A DNA stretch of 64,000 nucleotides. Origin: Nemorincola sp044225795 (GTDB lineage Bacteria; Bacteroidota; Bacteroidia; Chitinophagales; Chitinophagaceae). Within the stretch, counting starts at the first letter, position 1. Each line of letters starts with the position of its first letter. The notes beneath the pieces were generated by a model. The model worked only from the letters and a program-made list of their open reading frames with translations. It made no database searches and was not told where the DNA came from. Where the stretch lies: positions 744,001 through 808,000 of the forward strand of contig JBGAIF010000001.1 of the NCBI GenBank assembly GCA_044225795.1, in the 5' to 3' direction. Made by a program: the position numbers and the translations under genes. Positions 25,764-34,941 of this stretch are shown piece by piece.

Positions 25764-28700
25764 ATGAAAAAGAGAATTTTACACCTTATTACATTTTGCC
25801 TCTTTTTGTTGACGTCCTTTAATGCACAAAGCCAGACCGTTCTTTTCGACTATGGAAGTTCATGGAAGTATCTTGACAATGGCTCCAACCAAGGCACAGC
25901 GTGGACCGGAACAGGCTTCAGTGATGCGACCTGGGCTACAGACACCGGCTTTTTCGGGTATGGCGATACATGGATCACCAAGTACGTAAATGCCTGTGGA
26001 ACGGTTTCTGCAAACCCGTCATGTACCAACAAATACATTACCACTTATTTCAGAAAAGTAATAAACATACCCAGCGTGTCTTCATACGATTCCGTGAGGT
26101 TCAGTGTCAAACGAGATGATGGGGTTGTGGTCTATGTGAATGGTGTGGAAGTGATGAGAGACCCCAATATGCCCACAGGCACCATCTCTTATACAACTGC
26201 CGCATCTACTGCCCTTGGCGGTACAGACGAGTACACGCCGATCACAAAGGCTATTCCTATTTCTTCTTTTGTGAATGGTAACAATACCATAGCGGTAGAG
26301 GTTCACCAGCAGTCCGGCACCAGCTCAGACCTTGGCTTTAACATGCAGGCATTGGGCATACCCCATGGCCCGGCGCCGGTCACGCTCACGTTTGGTCCTT
26401 ATCTGCAGATAGGAACAAAGAATGCGGTCAGCATACGCTGGCGCACGAATATATCATCTAAGTCAAAGATAGAAGTAGGCACCACATTGGGTACTTACCC
26501 TATAGTGGTGAATGACGCGACGCTGAAAACAGATCATGAGATTCGTGTCACAGGACTTACTCCGGATACCAAGTATTACTACCGTATAGGAACGGATACA
26601 TCGGTAACCCAGGGAGACCTTAATAACTTTTTCACTACCGCCCCCGATGATACCGGTACCAGGCGAGTAACTATGGCCATATTCGGCGACTGCGGACAGA
26701 ACGACGCAACATACCAGACAACATCTCTTGCAGCTTATCAGACCTTCCTGACTAACGCAGGCATGAAAGCTGCCGACCTGATGCTGCTGGTAGGCGACAA
26801 TGCTTATAACAACGGCACAGACGCTGAGTTTGCTGCTAAATTCTTTGCACCCTACTCAGGCAATATTCTGAAGAACCATATGTTGTTCCCCGCACCGGGC
26901 AACCATGATTATGACAATGGCAACTCTGCACGCCAGGCCGATCACGCTGTTCCTTATTACAGTCTTTTCTCTATGCCGACAGCAGGCGAAAGCGGCGGTG
27001 TAGCTTCAGGCACAGAGGCATATTACTCCTACAACTGGGGTGCCAACATACACGTACTGTCTCTTGACTCTTATGGTAAAGAAAATGGCGGCACAACGCG
27101 CCTGTCTGACACAAACGGCGCACAGGTGACCTGGATAAAGAACGATCTGGCTGCAAATACCAGGAAATGGGTGATCGTGTACTTCCACCACCCTCCGTAT
27201 TCAATGGGTAGCCACAACACAGATACAGATCCTGAACTGATAGCTATACGCCAGAATCTCCTTCCCATACTGGAAAGATATGGTGTGGACCTGGTGATTA
27301 CCGGACACAGCCATGATTATGAGCGTTCATACCTGCTGAAAGGCCACTTCGGTACCAGCTCCTCATTTGTAAAGTCTGTGCATACTACAGACAGCTCAAG
27401 CGCGAAATATGACGGGTCGGCAAATTCATGCCCCTATGTATATCCCTCAGGCCAGATCAACCACGGAACAGTTTATGTATTGTCCGGCTCTTCAGGAGCA
27501 AGCGGAGGTGTAGTATCGGGTAGTTATCCCCACAAAGCCATGCCGTTCTCTGTAAATGACGGCGGTATGTTCTTCCTCGATATTAAGGATAATCGTCTTG
27601 ACGCAAAGTTCATCCGCAGGGACAACACCATATTCGATAAGTTCACTATAATGAAGGACGCGAAGGCGAAAGATACGATCAAGGCTTTCCCCGGCACACC
27701 GGTAGCACTAAAGGCTACATGGCCCGGCACTTACAGTTGGAACACAGGAGCGACAACACAGGCTATTACGTTTGTGACACAGAATACAGATTCGATGGTA
27801 ACAGTCAAGGATAATACTTCAGGTACATGCCTTACCGATCAGCATTTTATAGACGCTATCTGCACCAACCCGGTGTTTACCTCGTTCCCTTCTAATATGA
27901 CAGGAAGTCCTTGTAACAATGCCCTCACATATAATGTAACAGACACAGGAACTCCGGCCCCGGCTTTGACATACACTTTTAGCGGCGCAACTACCGGTAG
28001 CGGTTCCGGCACAGGAAGCGGCAGCTCATTTAATATTGGCGTTACCAATGTTATGGTAACTGCTACCAATGTTTGCGGCGTAAGTGTAAATAACTCATTC
28101 ACGGTGACCATCGATTCATTCCCGAGGCCGGTTACCGTTACAGGTGCAGGCACATTCTGTGACAATACCACCATCACTGCGTCGAACGGTGGCAGCGGTA
28201 CTATTTATTTCCAGGGCACAACGTCAGGCGGTACATCTACCGCAACACCATCAACTACACAGAGTATCACATCATCAGGCACCTATTATTTCCGTGCCCG
28301 CTCAGCCGCAGGTTGCTGGGGCCCTGAGGGTAGCGTTGCGGTGACCATCAATCCGCTTCCATCTGCAGCGGTGGTTTCCGGTGCAGGGACATACTGCAAT
28401 AGTGGCGTTGTGTCAGCTACTGGCGGAGCTGGTGGCACCTTGTATTTTGAAGGCACTACACGCGGGGGCACATCTGTGAGTATGCCATCCGCCGCGCAAA
28501 CCATTACTACCTCCGGCACATATTACTTCAGGCCACAGACAGCCCTGGGCTGCTGGGGGCCGGAAGACAGCGCTGTTATGGTCATAAATCCATTACCAAC
28601 AGCGGTGACCGTGAGCGGCGCAGGCACCTATTGTGCCGGAACTGTAGTGGCAGCGTATAACGGTGGCAGCGGCACCATTTATTTCCAGGGCACAACTTCG

Positions 28701-31226
28701 GGTGGAACGTCTACAGCAATTCCTGCTTCATCAAGATCAATCACAGCATCAGGCACTTATTATTTCAGGGCATTATCTGCATTAGGTTGCTGGGGGCCGG
28801 AAGGTAGTGTTACGGTGACCATCAATCCACTGCCGGCTGTTTACGCAATTACCGGCGGCGGCAACTACTGCTCTGGTGGTTCCGGCGTTCACATCGGACT
28901 TGCCGGCACAGAGCCGGGAATTGAATACCAGGCCTATATTGGTACTACTCCGACGGGTACTGTTATTTCCGGCTCCGGTGCCAGTAAGGATTTGGGCTTG
29001 TTCACAGGTGGAGGCGCCTACTCTGTAGTAGGTACGAACCCTTCCACCGGCTGTAAGAGCAACATGACCGGAAGCGCAAATATTTATATAGATCCGCTCC
29101 CTGTTAAATACACAGTAACCGGAGGCGGTAGCTACTGTGCCGGTGGCACAGGTCTTCATGTGGGCCTGAGTGCGTCTAACAGCGGCGTGAAATATCAACT
29201 GAAGAACGGAACTGCTCCCGTAGGTGCGCCGTTGTCGGGTATGGGCGCTGCGCTCGATTTTGGTATCAAAACACCGGGCGGCACCTATATTGTAGAAGCA
29301 ACAGACTCTGCTACATCATGTACAAGTACAATGACCGGATCGGCAACGATAGTGGTTAATACCCTGCCTGCAGTTTACACGGTCAGCGGAGGTGGACATT
29401 ACTGCGCATCAGATACCGGTGTTCATGTTTTCCTTTCAGGCTCCGAGTCCGGTATCCAATATCAGCTATACAATGGCAGCACCGTTGGCGGGCCGTTGAC
29501 AGGTTCAGGATATGCTCTTGATTTCGGTGCGAAGAAGACCGCGGGAGCATATACAGTGATAGCTACAAATACTACTACATCTTGTACCGGCAATATGAAT
29601 TCGTTTGCCACTGTGGTAGTTGACCCGTTGCCCGCATCATACAGTGTTACAGGCGGCGGTGATTATTGCGCAGGTGGTACAGGATTACATATAGGGCTTA
29701 GCGGATCGAACTCAGGCAAAAGCTATCAATTATACAATGGGTCGTCTATGTCCGGAACGGCATTGCCGGGTACAGGAAGTGCACTCGACTTTGGATCACA
29801 GGCTGCTGCAGGGACCTATACGGTAATTGCGAAAGACATGTCCACACTATGCACAGCGGGAATGACGGGCAGCAGGCCAGTTGTGATCGATCCGTTGCCT
29901 AATGTATATTCAGTAACAGGTGGCGGCAGCTATTGTGCATCCGGCAGCGGTGTTCATGTGTACCTCAGTGGTTCTGAGGCAGGCATCAACTACCAGCTAT
30001 ATAATGGTGCTACCACGGTTGGCGGCGCTGTAGCAGGCACTTCTTCAGCTCTCGACTTTGGCTTCCTGAAGCCGGCGAGTACTTATACTGTATCCGCTAC
30101 TAATGCAACTACGGGATGTAAGAAGTCAATGTCATCATCAGCAGTGATCACCATTAATCCATTGCCTGATGTATATACTGTAACGGGTGGCGGTAGCTAT
30201 TGTTCCGATGGATCAGGACTCAATATTGGTCTTAGCAATGGTAAGAAAGGATTTAAATATCAATTGTATAACGGTGGTGTGGCTACCGGTCCGCTGCAAT
30301 GGGGTAAGAATGCCATGATAGATTTTGGCGCGCAGAAGTCGGCTGGTACCTATACTGTTGTGGCAATAGATACCATGACGCTTTGTAAAAATACGATGTC
30401 CGGTAGTGCGGTTATTAATATCATACCTGTGGTTACAGCATCTATCTATGCAACAGCCGACCCGGGCACAAGGGTTTGTAAGAATGAGCTTGTAACCTTC
30501 CGCATGAAGTCAACAAATGGTGGTTCATCTCCGGTATACATGTGGAAACTCAACGGAGTAGACCAGCATGTGGTAATAGATAGCTATGTAGTGGTACCGG
30601 GTAATGGTGATAATATATCTGTGACCATGACCACAAACATGCCTTGTGCTACGCCGAGAACGGTAACACAGGACTTCACCATGAAAGTGGACAGCCCTGT
30701 TGCACCAACTGTATCTGTTACTGCTACAAAGGTGGCAGGGAAAGTGAAATTCACAGCCACCGTGCAAAATGCAGGTAAATCCCCTCTTTACACATGGTAT
30801 CTGAATGGCTCAGAGATTGCCGGTGCCACATCGGCAGAATATACAATTACAGGGTATGGCCCGTCCGATTCCGTATCCTGCATGGTGACGACAGCAGATG
30901 CCTGCCACATGTTCGCATCACAGGCCATTGTTCCGGGTACGCTTGGCATTAGCATAGCAGGAGAAGGCACAGACATCGTGATACTGCCTAACCCGAACAA
31001 GGGAACATTCGCTGTTCGTGGCGGACTGGGAAATACGCAGGACGAGGTGGTTACTTTAGAAGTGACAAATATGCTGGGACAGGTTATTCACAAGCAGGTC
31101 GCGGAAACCCGCAACGGCGGCATCAACGAGGTCGTTAAGTTGAACGGGAATATTGCTTCCGGCATGTATATGCTGAATATGCATACTGCTTCCGGCAACC
31201 ATGTATTCCACGTTGTGGTGGAATAA
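25764..31226 (+). CDS. Secreted purple-acid-phosphatase-like metallophosphoesterase with repeat tail and T9SS domain
   Basis: 1820 residues. Signal peptide to about residue 23. Residues 24-210 are a jelly-roll-like domain (VRFSVKRDDGVVVYVNGVEV). Residues 213-300 are the fibronectin-III-like N-domain of purple acid phosphatases (VSIRWRTNISSKSKIEVG). The catalytic metallophosphoesterase domain has all expected metal motifs: FGDCGQ (about 306), LLVGDNAYN (343), APGNHDYDN (378), VYFHHPPYS (475) and VITGHSHDYERSY (513). After it come three ~75-residue units (TYCAGTVVAAYNGGSGTIYF type), six ~90-residue units (YTVTGGGSYCAGGTGLHVGL type), two Ig-like units and a T9SS sorting domain (TDIVILPNPNKGTFAV). 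It probably releases phosphate from organic esters at the cell surface, an advantage in phosphate-poor settings. The tail is longer than the enzyme, so surface display or adhesion is probably part of its role. Confidence 0.9.
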   Translation: MKKRILHLITFCLFLLTSFNAQSQTVLFDYGSSWKYLDNGSNQGTAWTGTGFSDATWATDTGFFGYGDTWITKYVNACGTVSANPSCTNKYITTYFRKVINIPSVSSYDSVRFSVKRDDGVVVYVNGVEVMRDPNMPTGTISYTTAASTALGGTDEYTPITKAIPISSFVNGNNTIAVEVHQQSGTSSDLGFNMQALGIPHGPAPVTLTFGPYLQIGTKNAVSIRWRTNISSKSKIEVGTTLGTYPIVVNDATLKTDHEIRVTGLTPDTKYYYRIGTDTSVTQGDLNNFFTTAPDDTGTRRVTMAIFGDCGQNDATYQTTSLAAYQTFLTNAGMKAADLMLLVGDNAYNNGTDAEFAAKFFAPYSGNILKNHMLFPAPGNHDYDNGNSARQADHAVPYYSLFSMPTAGESGGVASGTEAYYSYNWGANIHVLSLDSYGKENGGTTRLSDTNGAQVTWIKNDLAANTRKWVIVYFHHPPYSMGSHNTDTDPELIAIRQNLLPILERYGVDLVITGHSHDYERSYLLKGHFGTSSSFVKSVHTTDSSSAKYDGSANSCPYVYPSGQINHGTVYVLSGSSGASGGVVSGSYPHKAMPFSVNDGGMFFLDIKDNRLDAKFIRRDNTIFDKFTIMKDAKAKDTIKAFPGTPVALKATWPGTYSWNTGATTQAITFVTQNTDSMVTVKDNTSGTCLTDQHFIDAICTNPVFTSFPSNMTGSPCNNALTYNVTDTGTPAPALTYTFSGATTGSGSGTGSGSSFNIGVTNVMVTATNVCGVSVNNSFTVTIDSFPRPVTVTGAGTFCDNTTITASNGGSGTIYFQGTTSGGTSTATPSTTQSITSSGTYYFRARSAAGCWGPEGSVAVTINPLPSAAVVSGAGTYCNSGVVSATGGAGGTLYFEGTTRGGTSVSMPSAAQTITTSGTYYFRPQTALGCWGPEDSAVMVINPLPTAVTVSGAGTYCAGTVVAAYNGGSGTIYFQGTTSGGTSTAIPASSRSITASGTYYFRALSALGCWGPEGSVTVTINPLPAVYAITGGGNYCSGGSGVHIGLAGTEPGIEYQAYIGTTPTGTVISGSGASKDLGLFTGGGAYSVVGTNPSTGCKSNMTGSANIYIDPLPVKYTVTGGGSYCAGGTGLHVGLSASNSGVKYQLKNGTAPVGAPLSGMGAALDFGIKTPGGTYIVEATDSATSCTSTMTGSATIVVNTLPAVYTVSGGGHYCASDTGVHVFLSGSESGIQYQLYNGSTVGGPLTGSGYALDFGAKKTAGAYTVIATNTTTSCTGNMNSFATVVVDPLPASYSVTGGGDYCAGGTGLHIGLSGSNSGKSYQLYNGSSMSGTALPGTGSALDFGSQAAAGTYTVIAKDMSTLCTAGMTGSRPVVIDPLPNVYSVTGGGSYCASGSGVHVYLSGSEAGINYQLYNGATTVGGAVAGTSSALDFGFLKPASTYTVSATNATTGCKKSMSSSAVITINPLPDVYTVTGGGSYCSDGSGLNIGLSNGKKGFKYQLYNGGVATGPLQWGKNAMIDFGAQKSAGTYTVVAIDTMTLCKNTMSGSAVINIIPVVTASIYATADPGTRVCKNELVTFRMKSTNGGSSPVYMWKLNGVDQHVVIDSYVVVPGNGDNISVTMTTNMPCATPRTVTQDFTMKVDSPVAPTVSVTATKVAGKVKFTATVQNAGKSPLYTWYLNGSEIAGATSAEYTITGYGPSDSVSCMVTTADACHMFASQAIVPGTLGISIAGEGTDIVILPNPNKGTFAVRGGLGNTQDEVVTLEVTNMLGQVIHKQVAETRNGGINEVVKLNGNIASGMYMLNMHTASGNHVFHVVVE
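28127..30430 (+). repeat. Coding repeat tail of the phosphatase: 3 + 6 Ig-like units
   Basis: First class: three units of ~76 residues marked by GAGTYC, GGTS, SGTYYFRA and CWGPEGS. Second class: six units of ~88 residues marked by VTGGGSYC, GTGLHVGLS, YQLYNG, ALDFG and TYTV. The second class recurs in the partial adhesin at 61863 (IHYCSNDPAGG, YQVYKN, AIDFGNLAAGSYT). Confidence 0.8.
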
Positions 31227-31249
31227 GTATAACGCAGATATCAATAGGT

Positions 31250-31280
31250 AAATGACCGGCTTATGCCGGTCATTTGCGTT
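31250..31280 (+). terminator. Hairpin after the phosphatase gene
   Basis: Perfect 11-bp stem AAATGACCGGC (31250-31260) / GCCGGTCATTT (31265-31275), TTAT loop. The downstream T-run is short, so it may be a weak terminator or mRNA 3'-end structure. Confidence 0.6.
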
Positions 31281-31325
31281 AGCGGCAGGCTGGTTATTTC
31301 GGCCCCCTGTTTATTTATTTTAAGT

Positions 31326-31333
31326 TAACTTTG
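31326..31333 (+). promoter_or_regulatory. -7 box TAACTTTG for the lpxH operon
   Basis: Full consensus match 16 nt before ATG 31350. Confidence 0.75.
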
Positions 31334-31349
31334 CCCATCTTTCAACCGC

Positions 31350-32123
31350 ATGCAATTACCCGAAGGTAAAAAGGTTTATTTCGCTTCCGACTTCCACCTG
31401 GGCATACCCGACCGTGCAACAAGCATTGAGCGAGAAAAGCGTATATGCGCCTGGCTCGATGAGATCAGCAAAGACGCGCACCAGTTATACCTTGTCGGCG
31501 ACCTTTTTGATACATGGTTTGAATACAGGAATGTGATACCCCGGGGTTTTACCCGTTTTATGGGCAAACTAGCTCAACTGAGAGACAGCGGACTTCATAT
31601 AGAAGCCTTTACGGGCAATCATGACATATGGATGATGGGTTATTTTGAGGAAGAGTTGAATATCAAAGTACACCACCACCACATCATACGGGAAATGAAC
31701 GGAAAGAAACTATTCATAGCTCACGGCGACGGATTAGGGCCGGGAGACAATGGCTATAAGTTCCTGAAGAGTGTATTGAGCAGCAAAGCGCTGCAATGGT
31801 TGTATCGCAGGGTGCACCCGGATACGGGTGTAGGTGTAGCTTCGTGGTTCAGCAGGTTGGGCCCCAAGCATACTGATGGGCCCGTAAAGGAGTTCATGGG
31901 GCCCGATAAGGAGATGCTGGTTAAATTCTGCCTCGATAAACTGAATCATGAGCATATAGACTACTTTATTTTTGGTCACAGGCATATCGCCATAGAGTAC
32001 CCCTTGCCGCAGAATAGTTTGTATATTAATCTCGGCGATTGGATCCGGTACGATAGTTATGCGGAGTTTGATGGCGACAGCCTGAAGCTTAAGTATTATA
32101 AACAAGGAAGCGGAGATAAATAA
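31350..32123 (+). CDS. lpxH: UDP-2,3-diacylglucosamine diphosphatase (LpxH-type)
   Basis: 257 residues, cytoplasmic, peripheral to the inner membrane. LpxH cleaves UDP-2,3-diacylglucosamine to lipid X and UMP in lipid A synthesis. Metallophosphoesterase motifs: YFASDFHLGIP, YLVGDLFDTWFEY, AFTGNHDIWMMG, FIAHGDGLGPGD and YFIFGHRHIAIEYPL. The DFHLG, GDLFDxW and GHRH motifs are diagnostic for the LpxH branch. It starts the unit lpxH - sixA-like - kinase/RapZ-C fusion, with 19 nt to the next gene. Confidence 0.92.
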   Translation: MQLPEGKKVYFASDFHLGIPDRATSIEREKRICAWLDEISKDAHQLYLVGDLFDTWFEYRNVIPRGFTRFMGKLAQLRDSGLHIEAFTGNHDIWMMGYFEEELNIKVHHHHIIREMNGKKLFIAHGDGLGPGDNGYKFLKSVLSSKALQWLYRRVHPDTGVGVASWFSRLGPKHTDGPVKEFMGPDKEMLVKFCLDKLNHEHIDYFIFGHRHIAIEYPLPQNSLYINLGDWIRYDSYAEFDGDSLKLKYYKQGSGDK

Positions 32124-32142
32124 GCCAGGGAAATACCAACTG

Positions 32143-32640
32143 ATGATGCAGCGCACAATAGTAATGATCAGGCACGCCAAAAGTAGCTGGGCAAATCCTT
32201 TGCAGAGCGATTTTGAGCGCCCGCTGACAGACAGGGGCAAGAATGACGCGGAAGATATGGGCAAACGGCTGAGGAAGAATGAGATAAAGCCCGACCTCAT
32301 TATCTCCAGCACTGCCAAAAGAACCAGGCAGACGGCAAAACGTATCGCAAAGGAGCTGGGATACGATGAGGAGAAGATAAGGTGGGAGGAAAAGCTGTAT
32401 CACTGCATACCGTCTGTATTTGAAGAATTGCTGTATGAGGTGGATGGTAAAGCGAAGACCGTTGCCATTGTTGCACATAATCCCGGCATTACGGATTTTG
32501 TGAATCAGTTGGCAGGCAATTTTGTAATAGATAACATGCCTACGTGCGGTATTGTGGCCGCACGCATGGATATAGAAGACTGGAGCGATTTTCCTAACGC
32601 TCCGAAAGAAGTATTTTTGTTCGAACATCCTGAGAAATGA
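32143..32640 (+). CDS. SixA-like histidine phosphatase
   Basis: 165 residues. The phosphohistidine-accepting motif is VMIRHAKSSWANP (RHAKS replaces the RHG of the superfamily, as usual in SixA). DLIISSTAKRTRQTAKRIA supplies the second Arg and VAIVAHNPGITDFVNQL the second catalytic His. SixA removes phosphate from His residues of phosphorelay or PTS proteins in E. coli; here the target is unknown. Two tandem ATGs (32143, 32146) are possible starts. The stop overlaps the next start by 4 nt (ATGA). Confidence 0.88.
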   Translation: MMQRTIVMIRHAKSSWANPLQSDFERPLTDRGKNDAEDMGKRLRKNEIKPDLIISSTAKRTRQTAKRIAKELGYDEEKIRWEEKLYHCIPSVFEELLYEVDGKAKTVAIVAHNPGITDFVNQLAGNFVIDNMPTCGIVAARMDIEDWSDFPNAPKEVFLFEHPEK

Positions 32641-34124
32641 GTATATCAACCAACAAGTCTATAGTTCAGATCACCGGTATTATAGAGAAATTATTTGAAG
32701 AGCATTTTGAGAAGAAGCCGGAGCTGGTGGAGTCGCTGGCCGTATCGGGTTCCGATCGTCGCTATTACCGTATCACCAGTGGCAAGACCACCGCTATTGC
32801 TACCTATAACACCAATGTAGCGGAGAACAATACATACTTCTACTTCACCGAATTATTCCGCAGGCACCAGATCAATGTACCCGAGTTGTACAAGATCAGC
32901 AAGGATCGCCGCGCCTACCTGCAGCAGGACCTTGGTAAGACGTCCCTGTTTGATATGGTGATAAAGGAAGGATACACAGAGCCGGTACGCAAACTATATC
33001 ATAAGGCCCTGGCTCAACTCGCGAAACTTCAGTGGATAGCCGGGCGCGAGGCCGACTACAAACAGTGCTTCTCATCAAAGCAGTTTGATGAGAAAGCCAT
33101 TATGTCAGACCTGTTGTATTTCAAATATTATTTTGCTGATCTGCAAGGCATCCCCTATGACCGTTCGTTGCTCATGAGCGAGATGGAACTGGTCAGTAAA
33201 GACCTCGGCCGCGTACAGCCGCAAACCCTGATGTTCCGCGACTTCCAGAGCCGCAACATCATGGTGCATGAGGGTAAGATATACTTTATAGATTTCCAGG
33301 GCAGTATGCAGGGCCCGCCACAGTACGATATCGCTTCATTGCTTTGGCAGGCCAGGGCACAGTTGCCTGCAGCATGGAAGGAAGACCTGCTCAACGGCTA
33401 CATCAGCAGTCTCAATGAGCTACATGTGCCGCGTATGGACGAGATCTATTTCCGCAGGGGTTATGTACAGTTCGTACTGCTGCGCCTGCTGCAGGTATTG
33501 GGTGCTTATGGCTTCCGTGGTTTGTTGCAGCACAAGGCACACTTTATCACCAGCATAGGCCCGGCGTTGAAGAATCTCGACACCTTCCTTTCAGACCATC
33601 CGCAAACACCTGCGTATCCCGAGCTGAGATCTCTGCTCGAGAAAATATCTTCTCCCGATATGCAGGAGAAGTTCACTAATTCAGCGACAACCGAGCAACC
33701 AAAGCTGGTGGTACAGATCAGCAGCTTCTCATACAAGGTGGGCATGCCCAAGGCATCGGGTCCGCATGGCGGTGGTTTTGTTTTCGACTGTCGGGGTATT
33801 CTCAATCCGGGCAGGTATGCGGCCTATAAATATCTCACCGGCTACGATGAGATGGTGAGGCAGTTCCTGGAGCGTGAAACAAAGATGCCCGATTTTATGA
33901 ACTACGTTTACGCGTTGGTGTCTATCAGCGTGGAAGATTATATAGCCCGGGGTTTTGAGCAGTTGAGCATATCATTTGGTTGTACAGGTGGCCAGCATCG
34001 CTCGGTATATGCCGCCAACCAGATGGCCGACTACCTGAGAACAAGGTACAATATTGAGTCTGTGGTCACCCACACCAATGAGAAGAAATGGGTGCTGGGC
34101 GAAGATGGCCAGGATGCAGGCTGA
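32637..34124 (+). CDS. Aminoglycoside-phosphotransferase-fold sugar kinase fused to a RapZ C-terminal domain
   Basis: 495 residues. Residues 1-345 are an APH/choline-kinase-fold enzyme: SGSDRRYYRITSG for the nucleotide loop, LMFRDFQSRNIMVHEG for the Brenner-like catalytic motif (HxDxxxxN is altered to RDFQSRN) and IYFIDFQGSMQGPPQYDIAS for the DFG-like metal site. This resembles AmgK-type amino-sugar anomeric kinases. Residues about 355-485 match the RapZ C-terminal domain: ISSFSYKVGMPKASGPHGGG, FVFDCRGILNPGRY, VEDYIARGFEQLSISFGCTG and GGQHRSVYAA. RapZ in Enterobacteria senses glucosamine-6-phosphate and steers RNase E to the sRNA GlmZ. Here its P-loop half is replaced by a sugar kinase, which points to amino-sugar or envelope-precursor control (inference). 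It is coupled to the sixA-like gene. Confidence 0.85.
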   Translation: MSISTNKSIVQITGIIEKLFEEHFEKKPELVESLAVSGSDRRYYRITSGKTTAIATYNTNVAENNTYFYFTELFRRHQINVPELYKISKDRRAYLQQDLGKTSLFDMVIKEGYTEPVRKLYHKALAQLAKLQWIAGREADYKQCFSSKQFDEKAIMSDLLYFKYYFADLQGIPYDRSLLMSEMELVSKDLGRVQPQTLMFRDFQSRNIMVHEGKIYFIDFQGSMQGPPQYDIASLLWQARAQLPAAWKEDLLNGYISSLNELHVPRMDEIYFRRGYVQFVLLRLLQVLGAYGFRGLLQHKAHFITSIGPALKNLDTFLSDHPQTPAYPELRSLLEKISSPDMQEKFTNSATTEQPKLVVQISSFSYKVGMPKASGPHGGGFVFDCRGILNPGRYAAYKYLTGYDEMVRQFLERETKMPDFMNYVYALVSISVEDYIARGFEQLSISFGCTGGQHRSVYAANQMADYLRTRYNIESVVTHTNEKKWVLGEDGQDAG

Positions 34125-34131
34125 TATAACT

Positions 34132-34161
34132 AAGGGCGGATGTTTCATCCGCCCTTTTTTT
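34132..34161 (+). terminator. Terminator after the lpxH operon
   Basis: AAGGGCGGATG (34132-34142) pairs with CATCCGCCCTT (34146-34156), TTT loop, followed by an unbroken T-run to 34161. Confidence 0.92.
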
Positions 34162-34181
34162 GCCGTAATACTGCACACAGC

Positions 34182-34763
34182 TTACCACATACGCCCCTGT
34201 ATGGGCGGCATGGATTCTATGGCATTATTGGCATTGATATTACGGCCCCTGTTTCTTTCAGGTCCGTCATATGCCGGTGTCGGACAGCCCATGTAAGGCG
34301 CGCGGTTCAGTTCTGCTACGTTGTCGCCACCATAGCACACTCTTATGTGTCCTGTTCCGCGGCGGGTATCATTGTAGGCCATATTCGCATCCCGGCCCGG
34401 GTAAGACATGGATTGCGGGGCTACCATCACATGTGTTTCGTCGCCTCTGTATGTGTCACAGTCGTTCTGAAGTTGAGGTTGTGTCTCTTCCGGCTCCGGC
34501 TCCTGCATGTTGTTCTTTCTCAGGGCGGCATCGGAGAAAGTGGAATTGTTGCGGTTGGGATGCTCGCAACAGATATAGTACCCCGCTTCTGACTTACACA
34601 CGGCATAATCTTCCGCGTACTTTGTATTGTAGCAGGCTACGCCGTTGGTTGTCTTTCTGCATACTTTTTCCTTCGGTGCACCACAGGCTATATCTGTCTT
34701 TGTTTGTGCTTCTGTGCCATAAACCACGCAGGCCATGACAAGCATCATCATTATCTTTTTCAT
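34182..34763 (-). CDS. Small cysteine-rich secreted protein, unknown
   Basis: 193 residues from ATG 34763 (MKKIMMMLVMACVVYGTEAQ is a signal peptide; the frame continues 8 codons upstream). The mature part has eight or so cysteines in IACGAPKEKVCRKTTNGVAC, YAVCKSEAGYYICCEHPNRN and IRVCYGGDNVAELNRAPYMG, suggesting disulfide-bonded periplasmic or secreted folding. No family recognised. It has its own region, facing the lpxH-operon terminator and divergent from gltX. Confidence 0.65.
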   Translation of the reverse strand: MKKIMMMLVMACVVYGTEAQTKTDIACGAPKEKVCRKTTNGVACYNTKYAEDYAVCKSEAGYYICCEHPNRNNSTFSDAALRKNNMQEPEPEETQPQLQNDCDTYRGDETHVMVAPQSMSYPGRDANMAYNDTRRGTGHIRVCYGGDNVAELNRAPYMGCPTPAYDGPERNRGRNINANNAIESMPPIQGRMW

Positions 34764-34926
34764 ATCCGTGCTTTTTAAGGTTTGCAATTTTTTTTATCAT
34801 TCAGGAAAGAAATAAAACCATGCCACGTACTGTTAAAGCATAATAAATTAGATATTATCATAACGCACGTTGGCAACAGTATCCGAGGGTTGGGGTCATT
34901 TTGGGCATTATTAGCATTTTACTGAT

Positions 34927-34934
34927 TAATTTTG
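34927..34934 (+). promoter_or_regulatory. Promoter of gltX: TTTTG (34899) and TAATTTTG (-7)
   Basis: The -7 box ends 7 nt before ATG 34942, with a TTTTG -33 element at 34899-34903 and 23-nt spacing. The mRNA would have almost no leader. Confidence 0.75.
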
Positions 34935-34941
34935 GGCACGT

